Positions 59,002 to 64,000 of a DNA stretch of 64,000 bases are shown in pieces. Under the pieces are notes generated by a model. It was given only the letters and a program-made list of their open reading frames with translations. It was not told where the DNA came from and searched no databases. Within the stretch, counting starts at the first letter, position 1. Every line of letters begins with the position of its first letter. The position numbers were made by a program, and so were the translations under genes. The stretch covers positions 496,001 to 560,000 of the forward strand of contig NZ_CP121699.1 in assembly GCF_029761935.1 (NCBI RefSeq). Reading direction: 5' to 3'. Source of the DNA: Microbacterium testaceum (GTDB lineage Bacteria; Actinomycetota; Actinomycetes; Actinomycetales; Microbacteriaceae).

Positions 59002-60198
59002 CTACGAATCCAATCCGGACACGTCGTCGTCGGCGTTGAGGGAAGCTACAAAGCTATCGGCGATCACCTGTGAGGTCTGGTCAATCTGCCACGGCCGCGC
59101 CCCCAGCTGCGCGAGAGCCTCCCCGATGGCCTCGGCGGTCGTCTCGGCAGGCGGCGCCCAGGCCAGACGACGCAGCGTCTCGGGCGTGAGCAGGTTCTCG
59201 GTCGGCATCCGGAGTTCTTCCGCCCGCGCCTCGACGGCCGGACGCGCCTTCTTCAGCCGGCGATCGGCCTCGGGATTGCGATCGGCCCACGCCCGCGGCG
59301 GAGGAAGCGTGTCGCTCGGGACGCGGTCCGCCGGCAGGTCCGTCGCCTCGCGTCCGGCGACGATCGCGTTCCACCAGCGATCGAGCTGCGTGCGGCTTGC
59401 CCGGCCGTTGAACTCCTTGACGCCCGCGAGAGCCTGTTTGCTCGCGGGATCGGCAAGGACGGCGGCCACGAGCGCGCGGTCGGGCACGAGACGCCCGGGG
59501 GCGACATCCTGCTCGCGGGCGTAGTCCTCGCGCGCCTGCCACAGCGAACGGGCGACGGCCAGCGACCGGCGACCGCGCACGCTGTGCAGGCCGCTCAGGC
59601 GCCGCCACGGGTCGTCACGAGGAGGCTTCGGCTCGCGATCGAGCACGGCCTGGAACTCCTGCCGCGCGATCTCGGTCTTGCCCTGCTCGGTGAGCTCGGC
59701 ATCCAGCACGTCGCGCACGTCGATCAGGTGCTCGACGTCGAGGGCCGCGTATTCGAGCCAGGATGCCGGCAAGGGGCGCGTCGACCAGTCCGCGGCCGAG
59801 TGGGCCTTGGCCAGGGTGATGCCCAGCGTCTGCTCGACGACAGCCCCGAGACCGACCCGCTCGTGCCCGAGCAGGCGCGAACCCAGCTCGGTGTCGAAGA
59901 TGCGCGGCGGCTCGAGCCCCCGCTCGCGCAGCGACGGCAGATCCTGGCTCGCGGCGTGGAAGACCCATTCGAGATCGCCGATGGCGCGTTGCAAGGGCGA
60001 GAAGTCCTCGATCGTGGAGGGGTCGAAGAGGAAGACCCCCGCCTCGCGCCGGAACACCTGGATCAGGTACGCCCGCTGCGAATACCGGAACCCCGAGGCG
60101 CGCTCGACGTCGACCGCGACGGGACCGCTGCCCGCGGCCAGGGTCTCGCACGCGGCGAGGAACCCCGCGGCATCCTCGATGACGATGTACTCAACCAC
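59002..60198 (-). CDS. rnd: Ribonuclease D-like 3'-5' exonuclease with HRDC domain
   Basis: A 398-residue protein. The exonuclease domain has AVDVERASGFRYSQRAYLIQVF (motif I, DxE), FHAASQDLPSL (motif II) and YAALDVEHLIDV (motif III). One HRDC domain follows (LWQAREDYAREQDVAPGRLVPDRALVA). The GTG start at 60198 overlaps the DUF3000 stop and has GGAGG 8 nt upstream. RNase D trims stable RNA 3' ends. The DUF3000-rnd pair is common in actinobacteria. Confidence 0.93.
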   Translation of the reverse strand: MVEYIVIEDAAGFLAACETLAAGSGPVAVDVERASGFRYSQRAYLIQVFRREAGVFLFDPSTIEDFSPLQRAIGDLEWVFHAASQDLPSLRERGLEPPRIFDTELGSRLLGHERVGLGAVVEQTLGITLAKAHSAADWSTRPLPASWLEYAALDVEHLIDVRDVLDAELTEQGKTEIARQEFQAVLDREPKPPRDDPWRRLSGLHSVRGRRSLAVARSLWQAREDYAREQDVAPGRLVPDRALVAAVLADPASKQALAGVKEFNGRASRTQLDRWWNAIVAGREATDLPADRVPSDTLPPPRAWADRNPEADRRLKKARPAVEARAEELRMPTENLLTPETLRRLAWAPPAETTAEAIGEALAQLGARPWQIDQTSQVIADSFVASLNADDDVSGLDS

Positions 60199-60781
60199 GT
60201 GTGGGCCTCCGGGCTCCGAGAACAGCGACGCCCTCCGACCCCGGGGGGAGGCCGGCGAGCATGCACACGAGCTCCGCCCACGCCTCGAGGTGCGGGCGGA
60301 AGGGACCGCGCGGCGACCACGACGCGCGAAGTTCGATCTGCGACCCCTCACCCTGGGCTGCCAGGGCGCCGAAGCCGGTGGAAAGGGTCTTGGTGGCGGT
60401 GCCCGACTCCGAGTGGCGCTGCGCCCCGCGCGAATCCAGCGCGTCGATCAGCCACGACCAGGCGACCTCGGCCAGCAGGGGGTCGACCCCGATCTCGGGT
60501 TCGAGAGGGGCCTGCGCGAAGCACACGATGCGCCACGCACCGCCCCACGGCTCGGGCTCTTCGGGGTCGTGGAGCAGGATGAACCGTCCCGTGCCGAAGG
60601 GGGAGTCTGTCGCGTGCTCCTCGGGGCGGACATCGCCGGCGAGAGCGAGCGAGAAAGGAGCCAAGCCCGAGGGAGAGGGGATCTGCCGGACGACCAGATC
60701 GTCGCGGAAAGCCGTGTCGCGCACCTCTTCGACGGCTCGCGCGAAGGGGCTATCGGCCTCCGCCGGGCGCTGGTCACTCAC
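60191..60781 (-). CDS. DUF3000 family protein
   Basis: A 196-residue soluble protein (FARAVEEVRDTAFRDDLVVRQIPSP, GRFILLHDPEEPEPWGGAWRIVCFAQAPLE, DPLLAEVAWSWLIDAL) matching DUF3000, always found upstream of rnd in actinobacteria. Function unknown. The start at GTG 60781 is chosen because a TAGTCT -10 lies 6 nt upstream; GTG 60787 directly abuts that -10 and would not be in the transcript. Confidence 0.9.
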   Translation of the reverse strand: MSDQRPAEADSPFARAVEEVRDTAFRDDLVVRQIPSPSGLAPFSLALAGDVRPEEHATDSPFGTGRFILLHDPEEPEPWGGAWRIVCFAQAPLEPEIGVDPLLAEVAWSWLIDALDSRGAQRHSESGTATKTLSTGFGALAAQGEGSQIELRASWSPRGPFRPHLEAWAELVCMLAGLPPGSEGVAVLGARRPTRG

Positions 60782-60787
60782 GGCCAC

Positions 60788-60797
60788 AGACTAGAGT
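60788..60797. promoter_or_regulatory. Overlapping divergent -10 elements (AGACTAGAGT)
   Basis: The minus-strand TAGTCT (60793-60788) and the plus-strand TAGAGT (60792-60797) share two bases. They serve DUF3000 (GTG 6 nt on) and the alpha/beta hydrolase (ATG 9 nt on). Confidence 0.6.
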
Positions 60798-60806
60798 GAG
60801 GCCTCG

Positions 60807-62012
60807 ATGAACGCTCCCAGGCGCGCCGCGGGTCCTCGCGCATCGCAGCGCACGAACCCCGGCCTCCGCGTCACGCTCTCGGCTCTCGGCGTCGCCCTCG
60901 CGGCCTCCGCGACCGCTCTCGGGGCGGTCTCGCTGCGCGTCGCACGGACGGTCGTCCGTCCCGCCGGACGACGCCCCGACACGCGCATCGTGCGTCTGGA
61001 CGCCGCCGCGCAGACCATCACGCTCGGGCGCACCCCCGACACGGTGCTGCCCGGTCGGTACGGTCTCTTCACCGTCGGATCGGCCGACTACCTGCGGGTC
61101 GGCTCGATCGTGGGTGAGGACGAGGACACCGTCACCCGCAAACTCCTCACCCACGTGCCCGCGGACGGAGACCTCGCCGCCGAGGCGGCCTTCAGCGGGT
61201 GGTACTTCGACAAGCCCGGCGACCTGCTCCTCCCGTTCGACTCGATCGACATCGACACCGGAGTGGGCGCATGCCCCGCGTGGGAGTTTCCCGCCCGCGG
61301 CGACACCGACGTCTGGGTCATCCAGGTGCACGGCCGCGGCACGACCCGGTCCGAGACCCTTCGCGCCGTGCCCGTGTTCCACACGCTCGGCATCTCGAGC
61401 CTCGTGGTCTCGTACCGCAACGACGGCGACGCCCCGCGCAGTCCGTCCGGCACCTACGCCCTCGGCGCGACCGAATGGCGCGACGTCGACGCGGCGATCG
61501 GCTACGCCCGCCGTCAGGGGGCTCGTCGCGTGCTGCTGATGGGCTGGTCGATGGGCGGAGCGCTGTCGCTGCAGGCCGCGCTCGAGTCGCCGCACGCCGA
61601 CGTGATCGCCGGCCTCGTCCTGGATTCGCCGGTGGTCGACTGGCGGACGGTGTTGAGCTTCCAGGGGCGCGCGATGCGCCTGCCCGCACCCGTCATCGCG
61701 CTCGCGGAACGCACGCTCGCCTCGAACTGGGGAGCTACCGCACTACGCAGCGGCGAACCCATCCCTCTCGACCGCCTCGACGGGGTCTCCCGGGCGGCCG
61801 AGCTGCGGCATCCTGTCCTCATCCTGCACAGCGACGACGACGGCTTCGTCCCCGCGGACGCCTCGCACGCGCTGGCGCAGGCGCGCCCCGACCTCGTCAC
61901 GATGGAGACATTCACGGTCGCCCGCCACACGAAGCTGTGGAACTACGACGAGACCCGGTGGACCACCGCGATCCAGGGCTGGGTCCGCGAACGGGGGTTC
62001 GCGAGGGACTGA
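60807..62012 (+). CDS. Alpha/beta hydrolase with N-terminal membrane anchor
   Basis: A 401-residue protein with an N-terminal hydrophobic segment (LRVTLSALGVALAASATALGAVSLRVAR) that is either an anchor or an uncleaved signal. The hydrolase domain has the nucleophile elbow GWSMGG, the acid Asp in LHSDDDGFVP and the His in VARHTKLWNYD. This is a complete triad. The 100 residues between anchor and hydrolase are family-specific. An esterase or lipase-like activity at the membrane is likely; the substrate is unknown. Confidence 0.88.
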   Translation: MNAPRRAAGPRASQRTNPGLRVTLSALGVALAASATALGAVSLRVARTVVRPAGRRPDTRIVRLDAAAQTITLGRTPDTVLPGRYGLFTVGSADYLRVGSIVGEDEDTVTRKLLTHVPADGDLAAEAAFSGWYFDKPGDLLLPFDSIDIDTGVGACPAWEFPARGDTDVWVIQVHGRGTTRSETLRAVPVFHTLGISSLVVSYRNDGDAPRSPSGTYALGATEWRDVDAAIGYARRQGARRVLLMGWSMGGALSLQAALESPHADVIAGLVLDSPVVDWRTVLSFQGRAMRLPAPVIALAERTLASNWGATALRSGEPIPLDRLDGVSRAAELRHPVLILHSDDDGFVPADASHALAQARPDLVTMETFTVARHTKLWNYDETRWTTAIQGWVRERGFARD

Positions 62013-62046
62013 TCCGGGATGCCGGGACCCCGGCGACGCGCGCGGC

Positions 62047-62487
62047 TCAGGCCTCGCGGTTCGCGCGCACCTGGCGTTTGGCGCGCATGAGCATCCCGGT
62101 CATGCCCGCGATGCGCAACGGACTCACGGCGCGCGTCAGACCGATGCTCTGCGGGAAGTCGTCGGGCACCGCGAGCACCTCGTCGGCGGACAGCCCCGTG
62201 AGCCCCTGCGACAGGATGCTCGCGAATCCGCGCGTGGTCGGCGCTTCGGCGGGAGCCGTGGCGTGCATCGCGACCCGGTCGGCGTCGTCGACCGTGACGA
62301 TGATGTACACCGGCGACTGGCACTCGACGACGCGCTCACGCATCTCGGGGTGGTCGGCGTACTCCGCCGGGACCTCGGGCAGCTCCTGCGAGAACTCGAG
62401 CAGTAGCTGCAGGCGATCGGGCTCGTCGAGCTCGAGGAACTCGTCGCGGATCTCGGCGAGGCGGGCGGGGAGGGCGTTGTCGGACAT
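62047..62487 (-). CDS. sufE: SufE-family sulfur acceptor
   Basis: A 146-residue protein. The acceptor Cys56 lies in RVVECQSPVYI; LLLEFSQELPEVPAEY and the C-terminal helices are typical. SufE takes persulfide sulfur from a cysteine desulfurase and stimulates it. It follows a rhodanese gene by 34 bp, and the two may form a sulfur-transfer relay. The start ATG 62487 has GGAGG upstream; ATG 62496 is too close to it. Confidence 0.92.
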   Translation of the reverse strand: MSDNALPARLAEIRDEFLELDEPDRLQLLLEFSQELPEVPAEYADHPEMRERVVECQSPVYIIVTVDDADRVAMHATAPAEAPTTRGFASILSQGLTGLSADEVLAVPDDFPQSIGLTRAVSPLRIAGMTGMLMRAKRQVRANREA

Positions 62488-62521
62488 CACCGTCATCCTC
62501 CCACGCCCGCGTCGACCGGGA

Positions 62522-63424
62522 TCAGCGCGAGGGGACCTCGCCGGGCTCGGCACCCGCGACGATCGGCACGCGGACCGCGCTGCCCCACTCGGTCCACGAG
62601 CCGTCGTAGTTGCGGACGTCGTCGAAGCCCAGCAGGTGCTTCAGCACGAACCAGGTGTGGCTCGAGCGCTCACCGATGCGGCAGTACGCCACGATCTTGT
62701 CTCCGTCGGCCAGGCCGGCGCCGTCGCGGTAAATGGCATCCAGCTCTTCACGCGATTTGAACCCGCCGTCCTCCGCCACGGCCTTGCCCCACGGCACGCT
62801 CTGCGCGCTCGGGATGTGGCCGGCGCGGAGGGCGCCCTCTTCGGGGTAGGCGGGGGCGGTGGTGCGCTCGCCCGAGTACTCCTCGGGGGAGCGGACGTCG
62901 ATCAGCGGGTTGCCGAGGTGGGCGAGCACGTCGTCCTTATAGGCGCGCAGCACCGAGTCGTCGCGCTCGACGACCGGGTAGTCGGTGGGTTCGACGACCG
63001 TCTTGTCCGTCGTGATCGGGCGGCCCTCGGCGATCCACTTGTCGCGGCCCCCGTCGAGCAGGCGCACGTCCTCGTGACCGAAGAGCGAGAAGACCCACAG
63101 GGCGTACGCCGCCCACCAGTTGTTCTTGTCGCCGTAGATCACGACGGTGTCGTCGCGCGAGATGCCCTTGCGGCTCAACAGCTCGGCGAATCCCGCGCCG
63201 TCCACGTAGTCGCGGACGACGGGATCGTTGAGCTCGGTGTGCCAGTCGACCTTCACGGACCCGGGGATGTGCCCCGTCTCGTACAGCAGGACGTCCTCGT
63301 CGGACTCCACGACCACGAGTCCCGGCTGCCCGAGACGCTCCTGGAGCCACTCGCCCGTGACGAGACGGCCGGGCTCGGCGTAGTCGGCGAACTTGGGGGA
63401 CGTGGTGTCGAACTCGACGGTCAC
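62522..63424 (-). CDS. Thiosulfate sulfurtransferase (two-domain rhodanese)
   Basis: A 300-residue protein with two rhodanese domains. The N-terminal one has [12 protein letters not shown], where Asp replaces the Cys (inactive); the C-terminal one has Cys248 in [13 protein letters not shown] (active loop CRIGERSS). This is the CysA/SseA type of actinobacteria. GTG 63424 has GAGGAG 5 nt before. It is upstream of sufE in the same direction. Confidence 0.93.
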   Translation of the reverse strand: MTVEFDTTSPKFADYAEPGRLVTGEWLQERLGQPGLVVVESDEDVLLYETGHIPGSVKVDWHTELNDPVVRDYVDGAGFAELLSRKGISRDDTVVIYGDKNNWWAAYALWVFSLFGHEDVRLLDGGRDKWIAEGRPITTDKTVVEPTDYPVVERDDSVLRAYKDDVLAHLGNPLIDVRSPEEYSGERTTAPAYPEEGALRAGHIPSAQSVPWGKAVAEDGGFKSREELDAIYRDGAGLADGDKIVAYCRIGERSSHTWFVLKHLLGFDDVRNYDGSWTEWGSAVRVPIVAGAEPGEVPSR

Positions 63425-63460
63425 GGGGACTCCTCGGTCAAGGCGGTGGATGGCGCGGCA

Positions 63461-63488
63461 TAGGGTGGACACCGCACCATCGACCCTA
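63461..63488. promoter_or_regulatory. Face-to-face TAGGGT elements between rhodanese and zapE
   Basis: TAGGGT (plus, 63461-63466) and TAGGGT (minus, 63488-63483) form an inverted repeat with 16 bp between them. Each could be a -10 element for the gene it points to; alternatively the pair is an operator. Confidence 0.4.
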
Positions 63489-63542
63489 GATCCGCGGCAT
63501 GGGGCACGCACCCTCCCCGTAAGACTTGGACACAGGACGGCC

Positions 63543-64000
63543 ATGACCTCCACTCCCGCCACGACCGGCCTCATCCACCTCACCGAACGCGAGCCCGCCG
63601 TCTCGGGCGCCGACATGGTGAATGCCCTCGTTCCGCCGCCCCAGTTCGACGGAGCGACCTTCGAGTCGTACCGCGCCGACGACGCCTATCCCTCGCAGCA
63701 GGAGGCGAAGGAGCTGCTGCAGGAATTCGCGGGCCGACAGGCGGCTCCGGCCAAGAAGGGCGGCTTCTTCCGCCGCGCCGAGAAGGTGGCCCCCATCAAG
63801 CCGGGCGTCTACCTCGACGGCGGATTCGGCGTCGGAAAGACCCACCTGCTCGCGGCGATCTATCACGCGATGCCCGCCCGCCGGAAGTACTTCGGATCGT
63901 TCATCGAGTACACGGCCCTCGTGGGGGTCCTCGGCTACGCCAAGGCCGTCGAGCTGTTCCGCGGTTCGGACCTCCTCTGCATCGACGAGTTCGAGCTGGA
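63543..64000 (+). CDS. zapE: ZapE/AFG1-family ATPase (partial, runs off the window)
   Basis: The first 152 residues are visible. Walker [14 protein letters not shown] is followed by Walker [11 protein letters not shown], both in ZapE form; the N-terminal [30 protein letters not shown] is typical. In E. coli ZapE is a division-associated ATPase and the mitochondrial relative AFG1 works in protein quality control. ATG 63543 follows a leader of about 70 nt. The rest lies beyond the window. Confidence 0.92.
   Translation, partial: MTSTPATTGLIHLTEREPAVSGADMVNALVPPPQFDGATFESYRADDAYPSQQEAKELLQEFAGRQAAPAKKGGFFRRAEKVAPIKPGVYLDGGFGVGKTHLLAAIYHAMPARRKYFGSFIEYTALVGVLGYAKAVELFRGSDLLCIDEFEL

Overview
The window is about 64 kb of a very GC-rich, gene-dense actinobacterial chromosome. 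Nearly every gene is a housekeeping gene, GTG starts are common, and several lineage-marker families are present (DUF3145, DUF4191, DUF4193, DUF3093, DUF3710, DUF3159, DUF3000, DUF7455, SepH, polyphosphate glucokinase, a FasR-type regulator, class A RNase P RNA). Gene order and protein character fit the Microbacteriaceae, most likely Microbacterium or a close relative. That placement is inference; there is no 16S gene here. No prophage, insertion sequence, CRISPR array or integron was seen.

Layout. 0.1-1.7 kb: two envelope or secreted proteins. 1.8-10.1 kb: DUF3145, then a minus-strand block aceE-fasR-fabD-fabH-acpP-fabF that links pyruvate dehydrogenase E1 to type II fatty acid synthesis. 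10.4-16.5 kb: a channel-like membrane protein, a CAT-like acetyltransferase, tRNA-Val, a zinc-ribbon coiled-coil protein, an unusual family A polymerase, a gene interrupted by an in-frame TAG, rnpB, and a small gene behind a LexA-like box. 16.5-27.1 kb: ppgK and the nitrogen block glnA2-glnE, an acyl-CoA ligase, a tandem GNAT protein, DUF2277, glnA1 and RDD. 27.2-34.7 kb: DUF4191, an unknown membrane protein, then pepA-lpd-E2 and a PAC2 protein. 34.8-42.7 kb: sigA behind a large leader hairpin, a CofE-like amide ligase, an ATP-grasp protein, a complementary pair of alanine-racemase-like proteins, DUF7455 and parE. 42.8-50.4 kb: parC, a phosphodiesterase, sepH, DUF4193, DUF3093, dut, DUF3710 and DUF3159. 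50.5-58.9 kb: acnA, dxs, and a beta-oxidation pair (thiolase and multifunctional FadB-like). 59-64 kb: rnd, DUF3000, an alpha/beta hydrolase, sufE, a rhodanese and the start of zapE.

How the parts fit. The window covers central carbon flow (E1, E2, E3, aconitase), fatty acid synthesis and breakdown, nitrogen assimilation with its adenylyl-transfer control (GlnE; only GlnA1 keeps the target Tyr), chromosome topology (topoisomerase IV), transcription (sigA) and division (SepH).

The most interesting points are these. (1) Next to sigA there is a racemase pair whose two members have lost opposite halves of the active site, together with two predicted amide ligases. (2) The heptamer GGATGCC/GGCATCC is strongly over-represented across the whole window and brings rare codons into genes. 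(3) Many genes have a TAnnnT -10 element 5-9 bases before the start codon, which indicates leaderless transcription.
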